From assembly GCF_027530345.1 (NCBI RefSeq), contig NZ_JAPZQK010000006.1:186001-250000 (forward strand): 64,000 nt of DNA, in the 5' to 3' direction. This stretch comes from Silanimonas sp. (GTDB lineage: Bacteria > Pseudomonadota > Gammaproteobacteria > Xanthomonadales > Xanthomonadaceae). Position 1 is the stretch's first letter, and each line of letters begins with the position of its first letter. Below, piece by piece: positions 35,982 to 44,209 of this stretch. Below the pieces are notes generated by a model. The model was not told the origin of the DNA. It worked only from the letters and a program-made list of their open reading frames with translations, and made no database searches. The position numbers and the translations under genes were made by a program.

Positions 35982-36416
35982 TCATTGACCCGTGATCGCG
36001 GTCATCAGGCCGCGCACTCGGGATTCGAAGAAGGTCAGCGAGGCGCGGTACTCGAGCACCGCGCGACCGAAGGCGGCGTTCTCGGTTTCGGTGTTCACGG
36101 TGTTGCCGTCGAGGCTCGGCTGCAGCGCCTGCCGCGTCGTCACGTAGCGGCGGAAATCCGGCCCGTCGGCGAGGCCCATCGCATCGGCCGCACCGCCACC
36201 GCCACCCAAGCCGAGCGGCCCGCGCGAGGGGCCGGCGGAGACGCTGCGCTGGTGGTCTTCGGCGCCCTTCAGCGCACGCTGGAAGTCGAATTCCTGAGCC
36301 TGGTAGCCCGGGGTGTCGGCGTTCGCGAGGTTCGACGACAGCACCTTGAGCCGTTGCTCGCGCAGCGGCAGCGACAGGGCGGAAAGACCGAACGGATTGT
36401 CGAAGGGACCGGCCAT
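35982..36416 (-). CDS. flgB: Proximal rod protein FlgB
   Basis: The 144-residue protein has the FlgB start (LREQRLKVLSSNLANADTPGYQAQEFDF) and the conserved end VNTETENAAFGRAVLEYRASLTFFESRVRGLMTAI. It is the first gene of the rod-hook operon flgB-C-D-E-F-G-H. A consensus sigma-54 promoter lies 34 bases upstream. Confidence 0.95.
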   Translation of the reverse strand: MAGPFDNPFGLSALSLPLREQRLKVLSSNLANADTPGYQAQEFDFQRALKGAEDHQRSVSAGPSRGPLGLGGGGGAADAMGLADGPDFRRYVTTRQALQPSLDGNTVNTETENAAFGRAVLEYRASLTFFESRVRGLMTAITGQ

Positions 36417-36449
36417 GGGCGGCTCCGGGCGTGGGTTGCCTCGGAGCGG

Positions 36450-36465
36450 TGCAAGGGCCGTGCCA
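36450..36465 (-). promoter_or_regulatory. Sigma-54 promoter of the flgB operon
   Basis: The minus-strand sequence TGGCACGGCCCTTGCA is a full consensus match. It lies between cheV and flgB. RNA should start near 36438, giving a short leader before the flgB ATG at 36416. Confidence 0.8.
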
Positions 36466-36504
36466 GACCGGCGGGACGCGCCGGCGGCAGGGTCGGCGGC
36501 GGCC

Positions 36505-37470
36505 TCAGGCCGCGGCTTTCTCGCGCTGGAAGGCCTGCACGCGGGCCAGCACCTTCTCGGCGAGTTCGTTGGCCGAGTACTTGGCCACGAAGGCGTTCGC
36601 GCCCACCTGGTCGACCATGGCGTTGTTGAACACGCCGGAGAGCGAGGTGTGCAGCAGCACGAACAGACCGGCCAGCGCCGGGTCGCGGCGGATTTCCGTC
36701 GTCAGGGTGTAGCCGTCCATCGAGGGCATCTCGATGTCGGAGATCACCATCGCGTAGTGGCGGGTCACATCGATGCCCTCGGCGGCCAGCTGCTTCAGGT
36801 GCTCGATGGCTTGGCGGCCGTCGGACAGCAGGGTCGACGAAACCCCCAGCTGGTCCAGCACGCCGCGAATCTGGTTGCGCGCCACGCGGGAGTCGTCGGT
36901 GACGAGGATGCGGACCGGTTCCTCGCCGTTGCCCAGCTTCAGGCGCTGCTCGATCGACTGCAGCATCTTGGCGCCAGTGGCATCGGCCAGCACCGACTCG
37001 ACGTCGATGACCTGGATGAGCTCGCCGCCGTAGCGGGTGACCGCCGTCAGGTAGCTGTCGTCCACGCCGAGTTCCGGCGGCGGGCGGATGTCCTCGACGG
37101 CGATGTTCACGATGCGGTCCACCTCGGCCACGAGGAAGCCCTGCACCGAGCGGTTGAATTCCGTCACCACCAGGTAGGGCGGGTCGAGATGGCGCTCGGG
37201 GTAGCGCACCGCGCTGCCGAGGTCGAGGATCGGCACCGAGCGGCCGCGGATGTCGGCGGCGCCAACGAAGCCGGGCGGCAGACGCGGGATCGGGAACAGC
37301 GGCGGCCGGCGCAGCACTTCCTGCACCTTGAAGACGTTGACGCCGAACAGCTGGCGGCCGCCGAGGCGGAACAGCAGCAGGGCCAGCCGGTTGTGGCCGG
37401 CCAAGCGGGTGCGCTGGTCGATGCGGTTGAGCAGGTCGCGCGACATGCGGCTCGGCAGCCTCGGATCCAT
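36505..37470 (-). CDS. cheV: Chemotaxis protein CheV
   Basis: The 321-residue protein joins a CheW-like coupling domain (about 28-165, with FGVNVFKVQEVL and GFVGAADIRGRSVPILDL) to a C-terminal receiver (about 185-315). The phosphoacceptor Asp lies in AMVISDIEMPSMDG and the conserved Lys in AFVAKYSANE. CheV couples receptors to CheA and adjusts signalling by phosphorylation. The ATG at 37470 is chosen for AAGGA upstream; the longer frame runs antisense to flgA. Its place beside flgB and flgA is typical of Pseudomonas and Xanthomonas. Confidence 0.95.
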   Translation of the reverse strand: MDPRLPSRMSRDLLNRIDQRTRLAGHNRLALLLFRLGGRQLFGVNVFKVQEVLRRPPLFPIPRLPPGFVGAADIRGRSVPILDLGSAVRYPERHLDPPYLVVTEFNRSVQGFLVAEVDRIVNIAVEDIRPPPELGVDDSYLTAVTRYGGELIQVIDVESVLADATGAKMLQSIEQRLKLGNGEEPVRILVTDDSRVARNQIRGVLDQLGVSSTLLSDGRQAIEHLKQLAAEGIDVTRHYAMVISDIEMPSMDGYTLTTEIRRDPALAGLFVLLHTSLSGVFNNAMVDQVGANAFVAKYSANELAEKVLARVQAFQREKAAA

Positions 37471-37540
37471 GGGGACAGTCCTTGTCGTTGTCGGCCCGTC
37501 CGCGGGCTTCTTGAGCGGGGGTCCCGGTCGGGACGGCCCG

Positions 37541-37556
37541 TGCACGTGGCGTGCCG
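37541..37556 (-). promoter_or_regulatory. Sigma-54 promoter of cheV
   Basis: The minus-strand sequence CGGCACGCCACGTGCA keeps the invariant GG of the -24 box and GC of the -12 box with correct spacing, with mismatches at one -24 and one -12 position. It abuts the divergent flgA promoter directly. Confidence 0.55.
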
Positions 37557-37572
37557 CGGCACACCGCTTGCA
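37557..37572 (+). promoter_or_regulatory. Sigma-54 promoter of flgA
   Basis: The plus-strand sequence CGGCACACCGCTTGCA fits TGGCAC-N5-TTGCA with one mismatch and points at flgA (start 37609). It is back to back with the cheV promoter; the palindrome GTGCCGCGGCAC spans the junction. Confidence 0.7.
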
Positions 37573-37608
37573 CAGCCTGCCACGACGCATCCGCGCCCGG
37601 AGTGACCG

Positions 37609-38382
37609 ATGTCCCGCCCTGAAGCGACCCCGCTGCCCGCCCCGGCCCCGCTGCCGCCGCCGCGCCTGCCCGACCTCGCGCGGAGCATCCGCCGCCAGCG
37701 ACGCGTGCTGCGCACCTTGCATGTCGGCCTGCTGAGCCTCGCGAGCCTCGCGGCCGGCCTGGTCTTCGCCGGTGACCTCCGGGCCGAGGACGGCAGCTTC
37801 CAGACCGTGGCCTCCATCCGCGCCGCCGCCGAGGGGGCCTTGGCCTCGCCCGGCGCCCGCATCGAGGCCAGCCTCGACCCCGCCCTGCGCATGCCGCCCT
37901 GCCCGCACGCCCTTCAAGCCCAGGCCCTGTCAGCCGTTAACGTCGAAGTGAGTTGCCCCGACGGCTGGCGCCTGTTCGTGCCGGTCCGGGTGCAGCGCGT
38001 GCAGCCCGTGGTGGTGCTCACCGCCGCCGTGGCCCCCGGGCAACCGGTCCCGGCCTCGGCGGTCGGCGTCGAGACCCGCGATACCGCGCGCCTCGGCGCC
38101 GCGCCCCTGACCGACCCGGCCCAGGCCATCGGCCAGACCCTGCGCCTCGGCGGGCAAGCCGGCCAGGTCCTGCGGCGCAGCGATCTGGTCGCACAGGCCG
38201 TGGTGAAGCGCGGCGAACCGGTGGCCCTCGTGGCCGGCGGGGGTGGCTTCGAGGTGCGGATGGCCGGCCGGGCCCTGGCCGACGCCGGCACCGGCGAGGT
38301 CGTCCGGGTCGAGAACCTGAGCTCCCGCCGGGTGCTGAGCGGCGTGGTGGCCGCCCCCGGCGAGGTCCGGGTCGGCCGATGA
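37609..38382 (+). CDS. flgA: P-ring chaperone FlgA
   Basis: The 257-residue protein has a cytosolic Pro-rich start, then a signal or membrane segment at about residues 36-56 (LHVGLLSLASLAAGLVFAG). The FlgA/SAF domain follows, with RVQRVQPVVVLTAAVAPGQPV and the C-terminal VVRVENLSSRRVLSGVV stretch. FlgA helps FlgI assemble in the periplasm. The signal segment is preceded by about 35 residues, longer than usual, so an internal start is possible. flgM and flgN follow on the same strand. Confidence 0.93.
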   Translation: MSRPEATPLPAPAPLPPPRLPDLARSIRRQRRVLRTLHVGLLSLASLAAGLVFAGDLRAEDGSFQTVASIRAAAEGALASPGARIEASLDPALRMPPCPHALQAQALSAVNVEVSCPDGWRLFVPVRVQRVQPVVVLTAAVAPGQPVPASAVGVETRDTARLGAAPLTDPAQAIGQTLRLGGQAGQVLRRSDLVAQAVVKRGEPVALVAGGGGFEVRMAGRALADAGTGEVVRVENLSSRRVLSGVVAAPGEVRVGR

Positions 38383-38445
38383 GCCCTCCGAAGCGTGGGC
38401 CGGCTCACGTTTCCGGCATGAACGAAAGAATTTCCCCCTTGGGGC

Positions 38446-38472
38446 TAAAGTCGCGCGGGACACGGCCGATAC
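38446..38472 (+). promoter_or_regulatory. Sigma-28 (FliA) promoter of flgM
   Basis: TAAA, exactly 15 bases, then GCCGATAC: a near-perfect FliA promoter 38 bases before the flgM ATG. This would let FlgM be made under the sigma factor it inhibits, as known in Salmonella. Confidence 0.85.
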
Positions 38473-38509
38473 CGGTCGTGAGGAACCACCCGTTCCGGAG
38501 GACACGACC

Positions 38510-38836
38510 ATGACCAGCAAGATCGACGGAGCCTCAGCGCCCCGCCCGGCCCCCGCGCCGGCGGCCGCGCCGACGCCGGCCGCCATCGAACGGTCGGGGA
38601 CCCCGCGCGCCCAAGCCATCGCCCAGACCCAGGCACCGTCTTCGGACAATGTGCGCCTGACCGGCGAAGCCGAGGCCCTGCGGGTCGTGCAGAAGCAGAC
38701 CAAAGCCGGCCCGCCGCCGATGGACATGGCGAAGATCGAAGCGCTGCGCGCGGCACTCGCCGCGGGCACGTATCGCATCGACCCGCAGGAGATCGCCCAG
38801 CGCCTGGACGCGCTGGAGCGCCAGCTGAGCGTCTGA
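38510..38836 (+). CDS. flgM: Anti-sigma-28 factor FlgM
   Basis: The 108-residue protein has a disordered Ala/Pro-rich N-terminus and the FlgM C-terminus: DNVRLTGEAEALR followed by KIEALRAALAAGTYRIDPQEIAQRL. The C-terminal half binds FliA until FlgM is exported through the finished hook. A strong sigma-28 promoter is just upstream. flgN follows after 21 bases. Confidence 0.95.
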   Translation: MTSKIDGASAPRPAPAPAAAPTPAAIERSGTPRAQAIAQTQAPSSDNVRLTGEAEALRVVQKQTKAGPPPMDMAKIEALRAALAAGTYRIDPQEIAQRLDALERQLSV

Positions 38837-38857
38837 CGAAGCCCGAGACCCGACCCG

Positions 38858-39187
38858 ATGACCGCCCTCCTGCTTGACGCCCTCGAAGCCGCCCTGCGCG
38901 CCGAACGCGATGCCCTTGGCGGGCAGGACGTCGAAGCGCTACTGCGCTCCACCGAGGCGAAGTTGCAGGCGCTGCGGGCCGCGGAGTCGGCTGGCCTCAA
39001 CAGTGGGGATGCGCCACGCATCGCCGCACTGGCCGAGTACAACCGCGAGAACGGCCTGATGCTGGCCCGCCGCCGCCGCGCGGTGGCCTTCGCCCTGCGC
39101 CAGCTGGGCCGCAGCGAGGCGGTCGGCTACGACCCGCGCGGCCAACGTGCGCAGGGCACCTGGTCGCGGCCTATCGCCGTCGCCTGA
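38858..39187 (+). CDS. flgN: FlgN-type chaperone
   Basis: The 109-residue protein is a helical FlgN-type protein. It has an acidic start (LDALEAALRAERDALGGQDVEAL) and the later YNRENGLMLARRRRAVAFAL stretch, close to the conserved NxxNGxLI-like motif of FlgN. FlgN escorts FlgK and FlgL to export. The flgM-flgN order is standard. Confidence 0.88.
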   Translation: MTALLLDALEAALRAERDALGGQDVEALLRSTEAKLQALRAAESAGLNSGDAPRIAALAEYNRENGLMLARRRRAVAFALRQLGRSEAVGYDPRGQRAQGTWSRPIAVA

Positions 39188-39231
39188 GCCGGCGTTAGCC
39201 TGTGCACCGTCGTCTTGACGGTGCTTCGCGA

Positions 39232-40485
39232 ATGCCCGACACCCTGCCCGGCCGCTTCTGGCTGCCGAGCCAGCCCAGCAACCCGGAACTCGTCGCCTTC
39301 CTCGAGATGATCGAGGAGGGCGTGCTGCTGGTCGATGCCCGGCGGGCCGTGCACTACGCCAACCCCGCGGCCGGTGAGCTGGCGCATCGGGTCGCCGCCG
39401 ACCCCGCCGACCCGGACAACCCCGCACCCCTCGTGGCCTTGCTGCCGGACGAGGTGTTCAACGCCGCGGCCGGGGAAGCCTGGAGCGGCGACGTCCGCGA
39501 CGAGGCCAGCGGCGTGGTGTTCGCGCTGCGGCGCTACCCGTGGATCGTGGACGACGCGCCCGCGCACCTGCTGCTGCTGCGCGACGTCACCGAGGCGCGC
39601 CACCGCCAGGACGAGCTGCGCCGCCGCCACGGCGAGCTGCAGCAGGCCTACGCCCGGCTAGCCAGCGCGCAGGAGCAGCTTCTGCAGCAGGAGAAGATGG
39701 CCTCGATCGGCCAGCTCGCCGCAGGCATCGCCCACGAGATCAACAACCCGATCGGCTACGTGCACTCGAACCTCGTCAGCCTGCGCGACTACACCAGCGG
39801 CCTGCTCGAACTCATCCACGCCTACGAACGCGCGCTCGCGCCAAAGCTCGACGAGACGACGCTGGCCACGATCTCGGAAGTGCGCGCGCGCGTCGATTTC
39901 GACTTCGTCTCCACCGACCTGCCCGAGCTCATCAACGAATCACGCGAAGGCCTCGAGCGCGTGCGTCGCATCGTGCAGGACCTCAAGGACTTCTCGCATG
40001 CCGGGCGCGAGGCCGGCTGGCGCCGCGTCGACCTGCACAAGGGCCTCGAGAGCACGCTCAACATCGTCTGGAACGACCTGAAGTACAAGGCGAAGGTCGA
40101 GCGCCAGCTCGGCCCCCTGCCCCTCGTGGAATGCCACCCGAGCGAGGTCAATCAGGTCTTCATGAACCTGTTGCTCAATGCCGGCCACGCCATCGGCGAG
40201 CGCGGGACCATCAAGCTGGCCAGCGGCCACGACGGCGCGCGGGACGAGGTGTGGATCAGCATCCGCGACAGCGGTCCGGGCATCGACGCCGAGGCCATGC
40301 CGCGGATCTTCGATCCCTTCTTCACTACCAAGCCGGTCGGCACCGGCACCGGCCTCGGGCTCTCGATCAGCTACGGCATCGTCAAGAAGCACGGCGGGCG
40401 CATCGAGGTGGCGAACGGCGCCGAAGGCGGAGCGATCTTCACCGTCGTACTGCCGGTGCACCAGCCGGTGCGGCTGGGCGAGTGA
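39232..40485 (+). CDS. Soluble PAS-histidine kinase
   Basis: The 417-residue protein has no membrane segment. A PAS-like domain spans about 15-110 (EEGVLLVDARRAVHYANPAA), a short coiled coil follows, then the HisKA phosphosite in GIAHEINNPIGYVHSNL and an ATPase domain with DSGPGID and GTGLGLSISYGIV. The HEINNPIG form is the HisKA subtype seen in many kinases with c-di-GMP or chemotaxis partners. No response regulator is adjacent; the EAL-receiver protein at 41187-42869 is a candidate. The ATG at 39232 is favoured; an in-frame GTG lies at 39202. Confidence 0.88.
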   Translation: MPDTLPGRFWLPSQPSNPELVAFLEMIEEGVLLVDARRAVHYANPAAGELAHRVAADPADPDNPAPLVALLPDEVFNAAAGEAWSGDVRDEASGVVFALRRYPWIVDDAPAHLLLLRDVTEARHRQDELRRRHGELQQAYARLASAQEQLLQQEKMASIGQLAAGIAHEINNPIGYVHSNLVSLRDYTSGLLELIHAYERALAPKLDETTLATISEVRARVDFDFVSTDLPELINESREGLERVRRIVQDLKDFSHAGREAGWRRVDLHKGLESTLNIVWNDLKYKAKVERQLGPLPLVECHPSEVNQVFMNLLLNAGHAIGERGTIKLASGHDGARDEVWISIRDSGPGIDAEAMPRIFDPFFTTKPVGTGTGLGLSISYGIVKKHGGRIEVANGAEGGAIFTVVLPVHQPVRLGE

Positions 40486-40486
40486 T

Positions 40487-41155
40487 TCACTCCGGGCGTC
40501 GTCGCTGCATGCCAATCAGGCGCGAGATCACGATCGCGAGGTAAAGCACGCCCGTCACCTGCTGGATCATCACCACCGAGCGCGCGACATCGTGCACCGG
40601 GGTGATCTCGCCGAAGCCCACCGAGGTCAGGCAGGTGAAGCTGAAGTACAGCAGCTCCCACCAGCCGGTCAGGCCATCCGGGTTATTGGTCGGATTGATG
40701 AAGAACGCGCCGGGCGCGAGGTGCTCGATCACCGCGTAGACGTAGGCGAAGACGAAGGCGAGCAACACGTACAGCGAGGCGAGCGCCCAGAGCTCGTCGA
40801 GCGTCATCACGTCGTCGCGCAGCACGTAGCGCAGCAGGCAGCTCACCACGAAACCGTGGAACGCCGCCTGCGCGAGCTGGCTGGCCACGTATAGGCCGCT
40901 GCCGCCGGACACCACCTCGGCGGCATGCAGCAGCACCGCGGGCGCCAGCAGGAACCAGCCCAGCCGCGCCTCCGCACCGGTGGCTCGCGCCGCGCGCAGC
41001 GCCAACACGAGAATCACCCAGTCGAAGGCGACCAGCACCAGGCGGCCACCGGAAATCCCCTCCAGCCACGGCCAGGCGAGCACCTGCGCAAGCAAGGCGA
41101 GCAGGAGGAGCAGGTTTGGCAGGCGCCGCAGTTGGCGAAGGATCACGAAGCGCAT
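40487..41155 (-). CDS. Ion channel with potassium-type selectivity filter
   Basis: The 222-residue protein has about six hydrophobic helices and near the end the pore signature FTCLTSVGFGEITP, a TxGxG filter of the two-helix potassium channel type. No RCK/TrkA-N domain is attached. It may set membrane potential or pass potassium or other cations. It is convergent with the histidine kinase with one base between stops, and lies 31 bases after the EAL-receiver gene on the same strand. Confidence 0.83.
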   Translation of the reverse strand: MRFVILRQLRRLPNLLLLLALLAQVLAWPWLEGISGGRLVLVAFDWVILVLALRAARATGAEARLGWFLLAPAVLLHAAEVVSGGSGLYVASQLAQAAFHGFVVSCLLRYVLRDDVMTLDELWALASLYVLLAFVFAYVYAVIEHLAPGAFFINPTNNPDGLTGWWELLYFSFTCLTSVGFGEITPVHDVARSVVMIQQVTGVLYLAIVISRLIGMQRRRPE

Positions 41156-41186
41156 GCGGCCTCCCCACGGGAACGCCCAACGCGGC

Positions 41187-42869
41187 TCACTGCAGACCCT
41201 CCCAGGTCCGGAAGGCCTCGCGGATGTGGTGGCGCAGGTCCTCTTCGTCCCAGGGCTTGGTGAGGAAGCGGTAGATCGCGCCCTTGTTGATGGCCTCGGT
41301 GACGGTGGCGAGGTCGGTGTAGCCGGAGAGGATCAGGCGCACCGTGCGCGGGTAGAGCTCCTTCACGCGGCCGAGGAACTCGGTGCCGCTGACATCGTTC
41401 ATGCGCTGGTCGCTGACGATCACCTGGACCTCGTTGCTGGCCAGCAGCTCGAAAGCCTCCTGCACGCGGCTGGCCGCCAGCACGCGGTAGCCGTCGCGGC
41501 GGAACACGCGCTGCAAGGCGCGCAGCACGTTCTCCTCGTCATCAACGAGCAACAGCGTGCGCGAGGCGGCGCCTTGCGCGAACAGCTCCGGGCGCAGGTA
41601 ACGCTGGCGCAGCAGCGGATCGACGTCGGCCAGCGGCTTCGGCCCGGAAAACAGGAAGCCCTGCAGCTGGTCGCAGTCGGCGCGACGCAGGTAGCCGACC
41701 TGCGCTTCGGTCTCGACGCCCTCGGCCATCACCTTCAGGTGCATCTGCCGGCCCATCGCGATGATCGCGCGGGCGATCGCCGCCTGGCCCTGGTCGTGCG
41801 CGACTTCGCCGACGAAGTCGCGGTCGATCTTGATCTTCGAAAGCGGGTAGCGCGGCAGCTGCACGAGGCCGGCGCCGCCCATGCCGAAGTCGTCGAGCGT
41901 CAGGCCCACGCCGCAGCTGCGCAGCCGCCGCAAGGTGTCGCGGATGCGGTCGACATCGCGCAGAAGCGTACTTTCCGAGAGCTCGATCTCGAACTGGTCG
42001 AAGGCCACGTCGGCGGCGGCGAGGCGCGCCTCCAGCTGGTTGACGAGGTCATCCTCGAGCAGCTGCACGGTGGAGACATTCACGGCGATACGCAGGTCGT
42101 CGAACCCGGCGCGTCGCCAATGCCGCGCATCCGCGATGACGCGGTCGAGCACCCAGCCGCTGATGCCACGCATCAATCCGAGCTGCTCGGCGCGCGGCAG
42201 GAACTGCGGCGGTGCGAGCAGGCGGCCATCCGGCGCGCGCCAGCGCAGCAAGGCCTCGACCCCGGCGATGCGGCCGTCGGCGGCATCGACGAACGGTTGG
42301 TAATGCAGTTCGAGTTCGTCGCGCGCCAAGGCCTTCGCCAAGGCGTGGGTGAACACCGGCACGCTGCGACCGGCGACGCCGGACGCGGCGTGGCGCAGCG
42401 CCCTACCGACGCCGGAGCGCTGCGCGGCGTAGAGCGCGCGGTCGGCGGCGCTCAGCGCGGCGGCCAACGTCGGGGCGTCGTCAGGGAACAGCGCGAGTCC
42501 GATGCTGCCGTTGATCTCCAACATGTAGGGCGGCACCGACAGCGGCGCGGCCAGTTCGGCCAGCAGGCGCTGCGCCCAGACCTCCGGGTCGGCAAGGGCC
42601 TCCGGGGCGTCGGTGGCCAGGAGCAGGCAAGCACCACGAAGGCGCCAGAGCCGGCCCTGCGGAAGCGCGAAGGCGGCGATGCGGTCGGCGGCCACGGCCA
42701 GCGCGCGGCCGGCGGTGTCCTCGCCAAGGCCATCGACCAGGCCGACAAACCGGTCCAGCGCGATCTCGGCGAAGAGCATGCGACGACCGTCGGCCACGAG
42801 CCCTTGCAGCGCCGGCGCATCCGCCCCCAGCCACGGCAGGCCACTGACCGGATCTGTGGATTCGTCCAC
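41187..42869 (-). CDS. Degenerate GGDEF-EAL phosphodiesterase with C-terminal receiver
   Basis: The 560-residue protein has three parts. Residues about 20-165 are a GGDEF-like domain without the GG(D/E)EF loop. Residues 170-420 form an EAL domain with intact EAL, LSES, LDDFG, KIDRDFV and AEGVETE motifs, so c-di-GMP breakdown is likely. Residues about 430-555 are a receiver with Asp in VIVSDQRM and the YRFLTKPWDEEDL end typical of RpfG-like regulators. A C-terminal receiver on an EAL protein is unusual. The GTG start at 42869 lies just past the HDOD gene stop; the frame above it is antisense. Confidence 0.85.
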   Translation of the reverse strand: MDESTDPVSGLPWLGADAPALQGLVADGRRMLFAEIALDRFVGLVDGLGEDTAGRALAVAADRIAAFALPQGRLWRLRGACLLLATDAPEALADPEVWAQRLLAELAAPLSVPPYMLEINGSIGLALFPDDAPTLAAALSAADRALYAAQRSGVGRALRHAASGVAGRSVPVFTHALAKALARDELELHYQPFVDAADGRIAGVEALLRWRAPDGRLLAPPQFLPRAEQLGLMRGISGWVLDRVIADARHWRRAGFDDLRIAVNVSTVQLLEDDLVNQLEARLAAADVAFDQFEIELSESTLLRDVDRIRDTLRRLRSCGVGLTLDDFGMGGAGLVQLPRYPLSKIKIDRDFVGEVAHDQGQAAIARAIIAMGRQMHLKVMAEGVETEAQVGYLRRADCDQLQGFLFSGPKPLADVDPLLRQRYLRPELFAQGAASRTLLLVDDEENVLRALQRVFRRDGYRVLAASRVQEAFELLASNEVQVIVSDQRMNDVSGTEFLGRVKELYPRTVRLILSGYTDLATVTEAINKGAIYRFLTKPWDEEDLRHHIREAFRTWEGLQ

Positions 42870-42874
42870 GGGCT

Positions 42875-44056
42875 TCAGCCCTCGCCGCGAAGCTCGGCGG
42901 CCAGCGCCTGCCACCCGTCGCGCTGGTCGGCGAGGCCCTGCGCCTCGACCCAGGCCTCGTCGAGCGGCACTTCGGCCAGAAGGGCCCAGGCCACGTGGGA
43001 GGCGCCGACGACGCCCAGCCCATGCTCCGCCGCCCCCGTGGGCGTGGCGTGTTGCGCGACCGCCTCGACCAGCGTCTCCGGGAGACCCCACAGGGCGAGC
43101 AAGTAGGCGCCGGCCTCGGCGTAGGTCGGCCAATCCGCGGCCTCTCCGGGCTGCGGCGCCCACGGCACGCGGACCTGAGGCAGCAGGCGGCCGACGCCGG
43201 CCAGCAGCGCGGCGGTGGCGGCGAGGTCGGATTGCGGGCCCGGCAGCAGGCGGGCCGCCAGTCGCGAGGCGCGCAGGCTGGTGTCGCGAAGACGGTCGAG
43301 CGCCTCCGGCTCGGCCTTCGGGCGGGTGGCGCCGAAGATCTCGCCAGCCATCACCAGCCGGCGAAGGCTGAGGTTGCCCAGCCACACCACGGCGCTGTGG
43401 ATGTCATCGATGCGGCGGCCGCCGCTGTACATCGCCGAATTGCACAGGCGCAGCACCTTCGCCGCCAGCGTCGGGTCGCTTTCGACCAGCGCGGCGACAT
43501 CGCGCGCGGCGACGTCGAGGTCCTCCGTGCGGCGCATCAGGTCGAGCGAGAGCGCCGGCGGCGGCGGCAGCCGGCCGATGCGGCCGATCGCCTCCGCCAG
43601 CAAGGGGCTTTCCAGTCGCCGCCGCAGCGCGAGCAGCGATTTCAGGCCAGAAAGCAGCGCTTCGGCATCGAGCGGCTGGTAGAGGATTCGGTGCAGGTTC
43701 TCGAGCGCGGCGAGGCCCGGTGCATCGCGCCCGTCGTCGAGCACGAGGCAGCGCACCAGCTTCGGCGCTTCGCGCTTCAGGACGCCGAGGAGCGCGTTAC
43801 CCGAACCCTGACCCAGCCGCGGCTGCACCAGCACCGCCTCGAAGGTTTCGCCACGGACGAGCGCAAGCGCCTCGTCGCTGGCACCGGCGACCTGCAGGAT
43901 GATCCGGTCGCCCAAGGCCTCGACGAGTGCGGCAGCCACGCTGACGTCCGCACCGGCGAAGAGCAGGCGCAGCGGCGCGTCATCGGGGGTCGCAGCAGGA
44001 GCGATCAAGCGGGAATGCGGCTCGAAGAGACGTGGCTGGACTGTAGCAGAGGCCAT
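42875..44056 (-). CDS. HDOD-domain signalling protein A
   Basis: The 393-residue protein has a receiver-like N-terminus (about 25-140) without a clear Asp site. An HDOD domain follows (about 145-320) with LPPPPALSLDLM, LVESDPTLAAKVLRLCNSAMYSGG and AVVWLGNLSLRRLV. HDOD proteins resemble HD phosphohydrolases but lack the metal site and act in signalling, often with c-di-GMP. Its stop lies 6 bases before the start of the EAL-receiver gene, so they are probably one transcript. It is paralogous to the divergent HDOD gene next door. Confidence 0.85.
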   Translation of the reverse strand: MASATVQPRLFEPHSRLIAPAATPDDAPLRLLFAGADVSVAAALVEALGDRIILQVAGASDEALALVRGETFEAVLVQPRLGQGSGNALLGVLKREAPKLVRCLVLDDGRDAPGLAALENLHRILYQPLDAEALLSGLKSLLALRRRLESPLLAEAIGRIGRLPPPPALSLDLMRRTEDLDVAARDVAALVESDPTLAAKVLRLCNSAMYSGGRRIDDIHSAVVWLGNLSLRRLVMAGEIFGATRPKAEPEALDRLRDTSLRASRLAARLLPGPQSDLAATAALLAGVGRLLPQVRVPWAPQPGEAADWPTYAEAGAYLLALWGLPETLVEAVAQHATPTGAAEHGLGVVGASHVAWALLAEVPLDEAWVEAQGLADQRDGWQALAAELRGEG

Positions 44057-44209
44057 GCGATGCCCTTCGCGCTCGGTAACGTCATGGCGATTGCGCAAGC
44101 TGTGACGCGGCGCACGCTGGCGAGGGCACCAAGCGTGATGCATACCCGGAATCGGCGGAGTCCTGCCGCTACCCTTCGGCAAAAGCGACAAAAGGCTCGA
44201 CGCTCCACC

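Noticed and set aside
42870-43385. Upstream extension of the EAL-receiver frame
   Set aside because: It is an Arg-rich shadow over the HDOD gene; the GTG at 42869 gives the first residues with a domain match.
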